Assembly: GCF_020991375.1 (NCBI RefSeq)
Contig: NZ_JAJLQZ010000010.1
Location: forward strand, 1 to 64,000
Origin: Glycomyces amatae
GTDB taxonomy: Bacteria; Actinomycetota; Actinomycetes; Mycobacteriales; Micromonosporaceae
Direction: 5' to 3'
DNA: 64,000 nucleotides
Part shown: piece after piece, positions 54,753 through 63,247 of the stretch
How positions within the stretch are numbered: position 1 is the stretch's first letter
How the letters are laid out: each line of letters begins with the position of its first letter
Notes under the pieces: generated by a model
The model's input: the letters and a program-made list of their open reading frames with translations, nothing else
Databases searched by the model: none
Told to the model about the DNA's origin: nothing
Program-made: the position numbers and the translations under genes

Positions 54753-55475
54753 ATGTTTACCCGAACGAAGCCTTCCCGAGCGAAGCACCGCGCCCCAGAG
54801 CCCCGCCCCGGCGGGCTCCGGCACGTGGTCCGCAACCGGGTGTTCGCCTCCGCCGCCGCCGTCCTGGTCGCCCTCGGCTCGGGCAGCAGCGCCAGCGCGG
54901 CGATCATCAGCACCGACGACCCGACCGCCGAGGAGCTGCTCGCCGCCGAGATCGTCGCCGACGCCGGGGACGCCGACCGCCAGTGGGACCAGGTCGACGC
55001 GATGGAGAGCATCCTCCCCGTCAAGGAGCAGGGCACCGCCGACGCCGCCAAGGCCGAGGCCGCCGAAGTCCCCGAACCGGAACCGGAACCGGAAGAGCCC
55101 GCCGCCGAGGAGTCCTCCTCCGGCTCCGGCGACTCCGGTCCCTCGGTCGAGGTCTCCGCCGACTGCTCCGAGTACTCCGGCAACAAGGCCGTCGGCTGCA
55201 CCATGACACTCGAGGCCGGCTGGGACATGAACGAGGTGGGCTGCCTCGTGAACCTGTGGGACCGCGAGTCCGGCTGGAACGAGACCGCCTCCAACCCGAG
55301 CTCGGGCGCCTACGGCATCCCGCAGTCGCTCCCCGGCGACAAGATGGCCTCCCACGGCGACGACTGGCAGACCAACCCGGCCACCCAGATCGCCTGGGGC
55401 CTGGACTACATCGAGGGCCGCTACGGCAGCCCGTGCGGCGCCTGGTCGCACAGCGAGTCCAACGGCTGGTACTAG
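54753..55475 (+). CDS. Secreted transglycosylase-like (aggregation-promoting factor C-terminal-like) protein
   Basis: This 240-aa protein has a signal/anchor region (about 28-50), an acidic Glu/Pro linker (about 105-130) and a C-terminal lysozyme-like domain. The domain contains LVNLWDRESGWN (probable catalytic Glu), SGAYGIPQSLPGDKMASHGDDWQTNPATQIAWGLDYIEGRYGSPCGAW and the ending NGWY. It resembles resuscitation-promoting and cell-wall lytic proteins. It would act on peptidoglycan outside the cell. Regulation may depend on the leader at 54410-54752. Confidence 0.88.
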   Translation: MFTRTKPSRAKHRAPEPRPGGLRHVVRNRVFASAAAVLVALGSGSSASAAIISTDDPTAEELLAAEIVADAGDADRQWDQVDAMESILPVKEQGTADAAKAEAAEVPEPEPEPEEPAAEESSSGSGDSGPSVEVSADCSEYSGNKAVGCTMTLEAGWDMNEVGCLVNLWDRESGWNETASNPSSGAYGIPQSLPGDKMASHGDDWQTNPATQIAWGLDYIEGRYGSPCGAWSHSESNGWY

Positions 55476-55520
55476 ACCGCCGCTATCGTGAACCCATGCG
55501 GGCCCCGGACTCGCTGACCC

Positions 55521-55557
55521 CGAGAGGCCCCGGTGCGGAACGCACCGGGGCCTCTCG
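55521..55557. terminator. Terminator between convergent transglycosylase-like and nurA genes
   Basis: A perfect 17-bp stem (55521-55537 with 55541-55557) and a GAA loop lie between the convergent genes, effective on both strands. Confidence 0.88.
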
Positions 55558-55566
55558 CACGTCCGC

Positions 55567-56484
55567 CTACCGCCCGGCCTCCAGGGACGCCGCGCGCACC
55601 GAGCGCAGCAGCAGCCGCGGGTCGCCGAGCATCCGCTTGAGGCGGCGTTCGAGCCCCGCGATCGGCGTGAGGTTCTGCGGGGCCCGCGCGTCCTTGTGCG
55701 CGGCCGAGCCCAGCGGCGGCAGGGACGCCGCCGTCGCGTCGGCCAGCGCGATGGCCGCCTCCTCGCTCAGGTCGTCGGCGGCCTCGAGCCGGGCGATGCC
55801 CGCCCACCCGCGCGAGGACGTGCCCGGCAGGCGCAGGTACCAGGTGTAGCGCGGCCAGCCGGACATGAGGTGGAAGACCGGGGTCCGCTGACCGGGCGCG
55901 AGCCGCTCGACGACGGCGTTCAGCTCGGTCTGGAGGTAGGAGCGGTGGTGGCTCTTGACGTACCCCACCGAGTTCGGCAGCCGGGTGCGCCCGCGCAGCG
56001 GGCCGTCCAGGACGGACAGCTCGGCGTCCATCGCGACCATGGACGCGACCTTCGCCTCCAGCTCGGCCATCGCGGCCTGCGCGGTCGCGATGAGCTCGCC
56101 GGGATCGGCCGACTCGGCCCTGCGGTACGGGTAGCGGCCGAAGTCGGCGCCGGGGTCGACGGCGGCGAACAGGCCGCGCTCCACGGCCGCCTCGGCGACG
56201 GCCGAGGCCTTGCCGTCGAGGTCGCAGGCGACGGCGCCCGCGGCCCAGGAGACGCACACGCCCGGCGAGCGGACGCCCTCGTCGAGCAGCTCGACGCGGG
56301 CGTCGATGCGGCGCACCCCGTCGACCACGACGATCCGCCGCGGCCCCGAGGCGGGCGCGTCGACCGGCCGCCAGTCGGCGGGGTCGAGCTCGACGTCGGA
56401 CCGGACCACGGCCCGGTCGGAGCGGGAGGGGGACTCCGGATTGTCGGCGAAGGAGGGGTCCCAGGCGTCGACGGTGATCTGCAA
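55567..56484 (-). CDS. nurA: NurA-family nuclease
   Basis: This 305-aa protein matches NurA: the metal-binding aspartate in IVVVDGVRRIDARVEL (Asp55), a downstream GRTRLPNSVGYVKSHHRSYL segment and the C-terminal HLMSGWPRYTWYLRLPG part. NurA is a 5'-3' exo/endonuclease that works with the HerA motor in end resection. The start is a TTG with GCAGGTG upstream; the frame stays open further upstream but with no family similarity. TAGTGT (plus 56516-56521) may be its -10 box. It lies 470 bp after sbcC on the same strand, at the end of the herA-sbcD-sbcC cluster. Confidence 0.82.
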   Translation of the reverse strand: MQITVDAWDPSFADNPESPSRSDRAVVRSDVELDPADWRPVDAPASGPRRIVVVDGVRRIDARVELLDEGVRSPGVCVSWAAGAVACDLDGKASAVAEAAVERGLFAAVDPGADFGRYPYRRAESADPGELIATAQAAMAELEAKVASMVAMDAELSVLDGPLRGRTRLPNSVGYVKSHHRSYLQTELNAVVERLAPGQRTPVFHLMSGWPRYTWYLRLPGTSSRGWAGIARLEAADDLSEEAAIALADATAASLPPLGSAAHKDARAPQNLTPIAGLERRLKRMLGDPRLLLRSVRAASLEAGR

Positions 56485-56955
56485 GGCGCACCTGCTTTCA
56501 AGATCGTTGGGGCCCACACTAGTCGGCCGCGGCTCGCGTGTCGCCCCCCCGCGGCCGTCCCAAACCCCCACCCTCCCGAGAGGGGAAAGGAAGCCTGGCT
56601 GCGAGCATCCCGGTTGCGACCGACAGGAATCGGCGCTGAAACCGTTCTGCGGACCGGAATTCACCCGAACGGAGGCGCTGACGTGAGCGATGCCTTTCCA
56701 ATCCGCCGGACCGACGCACCGGGTGCGGCGCCTCCCGCGGGGTGACCGCGAGACGGGAGATCGCCCTCCGGACCATCTCCCCGCGCCGCGTCTCCCACGG
56801 GCACCCGGCCGGATCCAGGCCGAAGTCGACACTGCGCGCCCGCGAGGAGGCCGCGCGTTCGCGGCCTCTCCAGAGGGCGCCACCCCCGCGGCCGCCCGGC
56901 CGAAGACGAGCAGAATGCCGCCTCCGGGGGCATGGAGGCCGCCTCACGCGAGCGT
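56485..56955 (-). other. 470-bp non-coding gap between sbcC and nurA
   Basis: I see no gene on either strand. A perfect 9-bp hairpin with a CGTT loop (56847-56868) may end the sbcC transcript. On the minus strand, GTTCGGGTGAATTCCGGTCC (complement of 56651-56670) resembles the GGGTGAATC core of ydaO riboswitches, but the rest of that fold is not recognisable. The nurA promoter lies at the nurA-proximal end. Confidence 0.45.
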
Positions 56956-59388
56956 TCAGCTGAAGGTCTTCTCCACGTGCGAACCCTTCGCGTCCTTCGT
57001 GATCCGGTACCGCACCGGCACCCGCTCGGCCAGCTCCGGCACGTGCGTGATGAGCCCCACCGTCCGGCCCGCCGAGAGCGTCAGCGCCTCCAGCGTGGTC
57101 GCCACCGCGTCCAGCGTCTCCGGGTCGAGCGTCCCGAACCCCTCGTCCAGGATGATCGACTCCAGGCACGCCCCGTGCCGCGCGAGGCTCGCCAGCTGGT
57201 CGCTCAGCGCGAGCGCCAGCGACAGCGACGCCGCGAACGTCTCGCCGCCCGACAGGCTCCGCGCCGGGCGCGCCATGTCCGCGTCGTGGTGGTCGACCAC
57301 CCAGAAGTCCTGGTCCCGGTAGATCAGGTCGTACTGGCCGCCCGTGATCTGGTTGAGCATCATCGTCGCGCCCGCCACCAGCTCGTCCAGCGCCTCGCTC
57401 AGCAGCCACTCCATGAACCGCCGCGCCTCCAGGTGCGACGCGAGCGCCTTCGCCACCTCGGCCTCGTGCGCGAACTTGCGGGTGTCCGCCTCCAGGTCGA
57501 CGCGCTGCGCGCGCGCCTCCTTGAGCCGCTCGTGCGCGCCGCGCGCCGACTCGACCGCGGCCGCGTGCCGTCCCACGTAGTCCCCGCCCGCGCCCGTCCG
57601 CGGCACGTCGACGTCGAACTCGCCCAGCGCGAGCCGCAGTTCGCTCCGCAGGGTCGCGGCCCGGCCGTCCAGGCCCGCCAGCTCGGTGCGGGCGGCCTCG
57701 CGCTCGACCTCCGCGCGCGCCATCGACGCGGCGGCCCAGTCGACCAGGTCCGTCCAGCTCGCGGCCAGGTCGTCCCCGCCCGCGGGCGGCCCGAGCACGG
57801 CCACCTGGTCGCGGGCGTGCTGGAACTCCTTCCAGGCCCGCTGCCGCCGCTCGTCCACGGCCGCCTTGCGCTTCTCGGCCTCCCGCAGGGCCCGCCGCGC
57901 CGCCTTGAGCGCCGCGCCGGTCCCCGCCAGCTGCTGCCGGGCCTCCTCCGAGGAGGCCCGCCGCGCCTGGAGCGCCGCCGGCTCGGGGACGTCCTCGAGC
58001 TTCTTCTTCAGCCGCCGCTCGGCCAGTTGCAGCTCGGTGAGCCGCTCCTCGTAGTTCTCCAGCTTCGTCTGGAGCGCGACGACGGCGGCCTGCGCGTCCC
58101 GGAACTCGTTCGTCGCCGTCCGCGAGGCCTCCTCGGCCTGCTGCATCGACTCCGACAGGTCGTGCTCGGGCACGTCCTCCACGGGGCGGTCGCAGACGGG
58201 GCACTCGTCGCCGACCTCGAGCCCGGCCCGCAGCGTCCCGGCCAGCTCGGCCATGCGGATCTTGTGGAGGGACGCGTGCTGGATCTCGACCTCCTCGGAC
58301 GCGGCCTCCTCGAGCTCCTTGGCCTCGGCGAACTGGGCGCGCAGCTCCTCGGTCAGCTCCCGGCCGGTGCGCAGCTTCGACTCGGTCTCGGCCAGCTCGG
58401 TCCAGGCCTTGAGCTGCCGCTCGATGAGTCCCAGGTCGAGGCCGTCCAGCTCGGACCGGAGCCGCTCGTCCTCGGCCTCGGTGGCCTCGACCTCGGCGGT
58501 CTTCTCGGCCACCGCCGCGTTCGCAGCCGCGACCTGCGCGGCGATGTCGGCGACCCCCTCGGGCCGCTTGATGTACGTCAGCGACCCGAGGTTCGACTCG
58601 GCCTCGTGGAGGCGTCGGCGCGCGGTCTCGACCGCGGCGGCCAGCCCGTCGAGCGCGGTCGCCTTGTCCCGCACCGGCTCGGTGAGCTTCTCGAGCTTCT
58701 CGGCGCGTTCGGCGGCCGCGCCGATCTCGGCGTCGGACACGGCCGGGACGCGCGCGAGCTGCGCCTCGAGGGTCTTCATCGCAGTGGTCGCGGCGTCGCG
58801 CTTCGCCCCGGCGAGCTGCTGGACCCGCCGGTAGACGCTGTGCCCCAGCAGGTTCTCGAGGATCTTGCGCCGGTCGGCGGGCGAGGCGTGCAGGAACTCG
58901 GCGAACTCGCCCTGGGGGAGGAGCACGCACTTGGTGAACTGCTCGAACGGCAGCCCGATGACCCGCTCGGCCGCGCTGCTGACCTCGCTGGGGCTGCCGG
59001 CGAGGGCCTTGCCGAGCCCTTCGACCAGCTCGCCGTCGTCGGCGGGGTTCACGCCTGCGGGCAGCTGCTCCAGCGCCGCGGTGGTGGTCTTGACCTTGCC
59101 GTTGCGGTCGCGGCGCAGGATCCTGGTGGCCACGTAGTGCATCCCGGCGGCGGCGAACACGAGCCGCACGCGGCCTTCGACGGCCGAGGGCGCGATGGCG
59201 TTCTGCGTGGTGTTCACGCGCCAGCGCGGGGTGCGCCCGTAGAGCGCGAAGCACATCGCGTCGAGCACCGTGGACTTCCCGGCGCCGGTGGGCCCGGTGA
59301 GCGCGAAGAAGTCGACGTCGGTGAAGTCGAAGGTCTCGGTCCCGGTGTAGGAGCCGAACCCTTGCAGATCCAAACGGATAGGGCGCAC
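56956..59388 (-). CDS. sbcC: SbcC/Rad50 DNA-repair ATPase
   Basis: This 810-aa SMC-like ATPase has Walker A GPTGAGKS (about 32-39), a long coiled coil, the zinc hook CPVC at about 396-399, the signature SLSGGETFAAS and Walker B SIILDEGFGTLD. With SbcD it tethers and cuts DNA ends and hairpins. It is shorter than E. coli SbcC (about 1050), as is usual in actinobacteria, because of a shorter coiled coil. The GTG at 59388 is preferred because GGAG lies 8 nt upstream and the family usually begins MRPxxL; a GTG at 59397 is the alternative. Confidence 0.94.
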   Translation of the reverse strand: MRPIRLDLQGFGSYTGTETFDFTDVDFFALTGPTGAGKSTVLDAMCFALYGRTPRWRVNTTQNAIAPSAVEGRVRLVFAAAGMHYVATRILRRDRNGKVKTTTAALEQLPAGVNPADDGELVEGLGKALAGSPSEVSSAAERVIGLPFEQFTKCVLLPQGEFAEFLHASPADRRKILENLLGHSVYRRVQQLAGAKRDAATTAMKTLEAQLARVPAVSDAEIGAAAERAEKLEKLTEPVRDKATALDGLAAAVETARRRLHEAESNLGSLTYIKRPEGVADIAAQVAAANAAVAEKTAEVEATEAEDERLRSELDGLDLGLIERQLKAWTELAETESKLRTGRELTEELRAQFAEAKELEEAASEEVEIQHASLHKIRMAELAGTLRAGLEVGDECPVCDRPVEDVPEHDLSESMQQAEEASRTATNEFRDAQAAVVALQTKLENYEERLTELQLAERRLKKKLEDVPEPAALQARRASSEEARQQLAGTGAALKAARRALREAEKRKAAVDERRQRAWKEFQHARDQVAVLGPPAGGDDLAASWTDLVDWAAASMARAEVEREAARTELAGLDGRAATLRSELRLALGEFDVDVPRTGAGGDYVGRHAAAVESARGAHERLKEARAQRVDLEADTRKFAHEAEVAKALASHLEARRFMEWLLSEALDELVAGATMMLNQITGGQYDLIYRDQDFWVVDHHDADMARPARSLSGGETFAASLSLALALSDQLASLARHGACLESIILDEGFGTLDPETLDAVATTLEALTLSAGRTVGLITHVPELAERVPVRYRITKDAKGSHVEKTFS

Positions 59389-59431
59389 GGCGTTCACTCC
59401 CGTCCGGGCGGTGGCGGGCTGGCGGGTGAGA

Positions 59432-59456
59432 GACGGGGCCGGGGCGGAGCCCCGTC
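59432..59456 (-). other. Intercistronic hairpin between sbcD and sbcC
   Basis: GACGGGGC and GCCCCGTC form an 8-bp stem with a 9-nt loop in the 85-bp gap between the two genes. It could weaken read-through or protect the sbcD message. Confidence 0.45.
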
Positions 59457-59473
59457 AGGTCCGGTCGGGCGCA

Positions 59474-60628
59474 TCAGGACTCCTCGGCGACGGTCTGGGT
59501 GTCCTCGTAGAGCTTCGCGAACAGCCCGGCCACGGCCGGGTCGTCGTGGCCGTTCTCGGCGAGGTAGGCGGTGAACAGCTCCCCGGGGCTGCGCCCCGAC
59601 CGGCGTTCGCGCGGCGCGGCCTCGGCGAGGCGCGCCACGGGGTCGATGTGGATCTGGACGGCGCGCGGGAACAGGTCGGCGACCTCGCCGCGCAGTCCGG
59701 CGCGGGCCGGTTCGGTCACGAAGACCCGCAGCCACGCCCGGTCGTCCACCGTCGCCTTCGCGAGCTGCTCGAGGGTGCCCCGCACCGTGGCGAGCGGGAC
59801 GGCCGCCGTCAGTGGGACGGTCCGCACCCGCGCGGGCGTCCCGGCCGTCACGTCCACGACGGCGACGCTCGGCGTGTGGTCCTCCTCGCCGAAGTCGACC
59901 GCGATCGGCCCGCCGGAGTAGCGGATCGGGCAGGGCCCGTTGATCGCCTGCGCCTTGTGCAGGTGGCCCAGGGCCGCGTAGCTCGTGGTGGGCGGGAAGA
60001 TCGCGGCGGGGACGGCGTAGTCGGCCACGGTGTGGACCTCGCGCTCCCCGCCGCCCACTTTGCCGCCGACCACGGTGAGGTGACCGGTGAACAGGTTGAC
60101 GGTGTCGGGGCCGAAGTCCTGCGTCAGGGCCGCGACGAGCCGCCGCAGGTGGTCGGCGTAGTTCGCCTCGGCGCCCGAGGCGCCGAGCTCGAACAGCTCG
60201 GCGGCCCGCACGGCGTGGCGCTGGGCGATGAACGGCAGGGCCGCGATCTTCCAGCGCTCGCCGTCCCGCGTGGTCCCGGTGACGAGGTGGTCGGCGGCCT
60301 TGCCGAGGCTTCCCCGCAGGTGGATCCCGGCGGCGCGGGCCCATTCGCGCAGGGCGTCGAGGGCCCTGCCGTTGTCGTGGTTCCCGGCGATGACGACGAC
60401 TTCGGCCCCGGTCTGGTGCAGCGCCGAGAGCGCGGCGGTCAGGAGCTTCTGCGCCTCGCTGGAGGGCGAGGCGGTGTCGAACAGGTCCCCGGCCACGATC
60501 ACCAGGTCGGCCTGCTCGTCTCTGGTGATGTCCACGATCTGCTTGAAGACCGCGCGCTGCTCGTCGAGGCGCGAGCGGCCCTTCATGGTGACGCCGACGT
60601 GCCAGTCGGAGGTGTGCAGAATCCGCAA
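59474..60628 (-). CDS. sbcD: SbcD/Mre11 exonuclease
   Basis: This 384-aa calcineurin-like phosphoesterase is the nuclease partner of SbcC. The metal-binding motifs are SDWHVG (7-12), AGDLFD (46-51) and AGNHDN (81-86), then TGHLTV and ALGHLHKAQ. It carries 3'-5' exonuclease and endonuclease activity on DNA ends. The start is a TTG with GGAGCC upstream, 11 bp after the herA stop, so herA, sbcD and sbcC form one operon. Confidence 0.95.
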   Translation of the reverse strand: MRILHTSDWHVGVTMKGRSRLDEQRAVFKQIVDITRDEQADLVIVAGDLFDTASPSSEAQKLLTAALSALHQTGAEVVVIAGNHDNGRALDALREWARAAGIHLRGSLGKAADHLVTGTTRDGERWKIAALPFIAQRHAVRAAELFELGASGAEANYADHLRRLVAALTQDFGPDTVNLFTGHLTVVGGKVGGGEREVHTVADYAVPAAIFPPTTSYAALGHLHKAQAINGPCPIRYSGGPIAVDFGEEDHTPSVAVVDVTAGTPARVRTVPLTAAVPLATVRGTLEQLAKATVDDRAWLRVFVTEPARAGLRGEVADLFPRAVQIHIDPVARLAEAAPRERRSGRSPGELFTAYLAENGHDDPAVAGLFAKLYEDTQTVAEES

Positions 60629-60639
60629 GGCTCAGGCTC

Positions 60640-62364
60640 CTAGAACGGGATGTCGTCTTCGTCGTCGCCGGCGAGGTCGAACGGGTCGACCCGGGCAGTG
60701 GGCGAGATGGCACGGCCCGGCCGTGCGGTGGCGGGCGCGGACCCGGCCTCGGCGGGGCGGGTGGCCCAGGCGGGGAACGGGAAGTTCACCACGAGCGGCA
60801 CCGGCAGCTCGGGCTGGGCCACGAACATGGTGCCGGGCTTGGCCATGAGCACCCGCATCCGCTGCGCCTGGGTGAGGAACCCGTACTCGGGGCGCGTGGC
60901 CTCGGCGGCGTCGAGCCGGCCGACGACGCGGATCGCCGAGTTCGAGGCGATCCGCCGCTCCACTTCGGACGCGGTCTGCTGCGCGCCGATGAGGATGACC
61001 CCCAGCGAGCGGCCGCGTTCGGCGATGTCGAGCAGGATGTCCTTGATCGGGCTGGTGCCCTCGCGCGGCGCGTACTTGTTGAGCTCGTCGAGGACGACGA
61101 ACTGGAGCGGCCGGGCCGAGCCCGCCTTCTCCTTGCGCTCGAACTCGGTGCGCAGCACCACGCCCACGACGAAGCGCTGCGCCCGGTCGGGCAGGTTGTG
61201 GAGGTCGACCACGGTCACCTGCGCCTCGGAGGCGAGGGCCGCGCCGCGGGGCGGCAGGTCGCCGCGGATGAGGCGGCCGATGTCGCGCCCCGAGGCGATG
61301 AGCCGCCGGATGAACGCGTTCACGGTGCCCAGGCCGATCGCGGACCCGGCCCACTCGGTGCGGGTCTCGTCGTCGGCGAGGCGCTCGCAGACGAGGTCGA
61401 CGAGGTCGCGGTAGGTCGTGAGCAGCTGCCCGTCGACGCTGATCGCGCCGTTGTCCTTGGGGCGGGCCTCCTTGCGCAGGCGGGCGGCGACCTGGTGGAC
61501 GACCATCGTGTACTGCTGGCGGTCGTCGTCGCCGTCGGCGAACACGAACGGCAGCAGGCTCAGCTGGCAGAACTCGGCGAGGGTCCAGTAGAACGCGTCG
61601 ACGCCGGTGGACCGGCACGCCACGTCCGGGATGCCGTTCGCGTCGCCCTCGCGCGGCGGGGCCAGGACCTCGACGGACTTGAACGCGCCGGGCTCCATGC
61701 CCAGGCGCCGGTAGGACTCGCGGATCGCGTCGTCGAGCTTCGAGTTGTCGTGGTCGAGGAGCAGCAGGTCCTCGCCCTTGACGTTGAAGATGAGCGCCTT
61801 GGTGTTCGCGGCCTCGGCGCCGAGCGCGCCCGAGTGCAGCAGCGAGTACAGCAGCCAGGTCGCGAACGAGGTCTTCGTGGCGACGCCGGAGATGCCCGAG
61901 ATGGAGACGTGCGCGCCCCGGGTGCCGTCGAGGAAGTCCGGGTTCAGGAACACCGGCTGCCCGTCCCGCGAGAACCCAAGGGGCACTTGACGGCTCATGC
62001 CGTCGAAGTACAGGGCCCGCTCGCGGTCCTCGCCGGTGGCGCGCTGGACCTCGGCGCCCGGGCGCGGCGGCACGAACACCTCCGGCTCGACCCGCGTCAC
62101 CGTGACCTCGGCGGCCTCCTGCACCTGCGCCGGGAGCAGGCCCCCGGCGATGTCGAAGACGTCGGAGTCGAACTGGGCGCCCTCGTGGCGCGAGCGGACC
62201 GAGGTGACCACGCCCGAGATGCGGACGGCGCCGACCCCCGGGACCTGGCGCTCGGTGGTCAGCACGTCGTCGAGCTGGGCGTAGGCCTCGGGGCCGACGC
62301 CGACCCAGAACGACAGGGGCGTCGCGTCCTCCGTGCCGAGCACGCGTCCCACCGATTCACTCAT
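60640..62364 (-). CDS. HerA-like ATPase (FtsK-HerA superfamily)
   Basis: This 574-aa protein has an N-terminal HAS-barrel-like beta domain (about 5-100) and a RecA-type motor. The P-loop reads GISGVATKTS (157-166), where the usual GK-T has Thr in place of the second Gly. Walker B is LQFVVLDELNK, with Asp-Glu at 426-427. A GAQQTASEVERRIASNSAIRVVGR segment carries the sensor and arginine finger. The C-terminal tail DDEDDIPF is acidic. The protein would form a hexameric DNA-pumping motor that partners NurA. The ATG overlaps the upstream reductase gene by 8 bp. Confidence 0.85.
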   Translation of the reverse strand: MSESVGRVLGTEDATPLSFWVGVGPEAYAQLDDVLTTERQVPGVGAVRISGVVTSVRSRHEGAQFDSDVFDIAGGLLPAQVQEAAEVTVTRVEPEVFVPPRPGAEVQRATGEDRERALYFDGMSRQVPLGFSRDGQPVFLNPDFLDGTRGAHVSISGISGVATKTSFATWLLYSLLHSGALGAEAANTKALIFNVKGEDLLLLDHDNSKLDDAIRESYRRLGMEPGAFKSVEVLAPPREGDANGIPDVACRSTGVDAFYWTLAEFCQLSLLPFVFADGDDDRQQYTMVVHQVAARLRKEARPKDNGAISVDGQLLTTYRDLVDLVCERLADDETRTEWAGSAIGLGTVNAFIRRLIASGRDIGRLIRGDLPPRGAALASEAQVTVVDLHNLPDRAQRFVVGVVLRTEFERKEKAGSARPLQFVVLDELNKYAPREGTSPIKDILLDIAERGRSLGVILIGAQQTASEVERRIASNSAIRVVGRLDAAEATRPEYGFLTQAQRMRVLMAKPGTMFVAQPELPVPLVVNFPFPAWATRPAEAGSAPATARPGRAISPTARVDPFDLAGDDEDDIPF

Positions 62365-63124
62365 CGCTCGATCCTCGCATGTAGCGCAGCATGAGGTTGC
62401 CCCCGGCTTCGAGGACGTGTCGCAGCACGAGCGGCCGCGCCGCGGCGGCCGTCGGCTGCGCGCCGCGACCGGCGCCGTGGGCCTCGGCGATCCGCATCGG
62501 ACCGGGCCCGACCAGCTTCGGCGCGAGCGTGAGGTCCAGCTCGTCGGCCAGGTCGGCCTCGACGAGGGACCCGAAGACGTGCGGCCCGCCCTCGCACAGG
62601 ACCTGCCGCAGGCCCCGCTCGCGCAGCGCCGCCACGGCCGCGGCGAGGTCGACCTCGCCCTCCCCGGCGGCGATCACGTCGGCGACCGCTAGGAACGGCT
62701 CGAGCCGCTCCTTCGCCAGGTCCGCCGGGACGATGAGGATCGGGCGCCGGGGCGCCTCGGTGAAGATCCCCGAGCCGGGGTCGAGCGCGGCCGTGCGCGA
62801 GACGATCGCCATGACCGGCACCTCCGGCAGGCCCCGCGCCCGGCGCCACGCCATCCGGTCGGGGGAGAGCACCAGCGGCCCGTACCCCTCCGTGCGGACC
62901 GTCCCCGACCCGGCGACGAGCACGTCGCACCGGGCCCGCAGGACCTTGAAGACCCGCTTGTCCTCCTCACCGGACAGTGGACCCGAGACCCCCTCGAGGG
63001 TCGCGGCGCCGTCGGCGCTGGAGACGAAGTTGACCCGCAGCCAGTCGGGCCCGGGCGGCTCGTAGGCCGCGTACACCTCGTCGTCGGTCAGTTCATCGAG
63101 TCTTCGGAAGCGCACCTCTGCCAC
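62357..63124 (-). CDS. RibD C-terminal-type pyrimidine reductase
   Basis: This 255-aa dihydrofolate reductase-like protein has NFVSSADGAATLEG, VLVAGSGTVRTEGYGP and VLCEGGPHVFGSL, the landmarks of the riboflavin-pathway uracil reductase domain. It lacks the deaminase half, so it is a standalone reductase; the substrate may be a riboflavin intermediate or another NADPH-reduced compound. The GTG at 63124 is 6 nt after TACCTT (plus 63131-63136); a GTG at 63142 is possible. It overlaps herA by 8 bp and so heads the repair operon. Confidence 0.85.
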   Translation of the reverse strand: MAEVRFRRLDELTDDEVYAAYEPPGPDWLRVNFVSSADGAATLEGVSGPLSGEEDKRVFKVLRARCDVLVAGSGTVRTEGYGPLVLSPDRMAWRRARGLPEVPVMAIVSRTAALDPGSGIFTEAPRRPILIVPADLAKERLEPFLAVADVIAAGEGEVDLAAAVAALRERGLRQVLCEGGPHVFGSLVEADLADELDLTLAPKLVGPGPMRIAEAHGAGRGAQPTAAAARPLVLRHVLEAGGNLMLRYMRGSSDE

Positions 63125-63175
63125 GGCCACAAGGTAGCCCACGGGCCCGACAGCCCGGCACCGGGAGGTCCATTG

Positions 63176-63195
63176 TTTCGCATGCCTGTGCGAAA
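63176..63195. promoter_or_regulatory. Inverted repeat upstream of the ribD-C/herA/sbcDC operon
   Basis: TTTCGCA-N6-TGCGAAA is a perfect 7-bp inverted repeat about 50 bp upstream of the operon start. It is AT-richer than its surroundings, which suggests a protein-binding site rather than a terminator. It is not the actinobacterial LexA consensus (TCGAAC-N4-GTTCGA). Confidence 0.5.
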
Positions 63196-63247
63196 ATGGG
63201 CGCTGTGTCGCGAAGCGATCATCCGAAGTGACCGGACGTCCCGCCCC

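Noticed and set aside
56485-56883. N-terminal extension of NurA to 438 residues
   Set aside because: The added part is Arg/Gly/Pro-rich without similarity to NurA, and a TTG with a ribosome site lies at the natural start.
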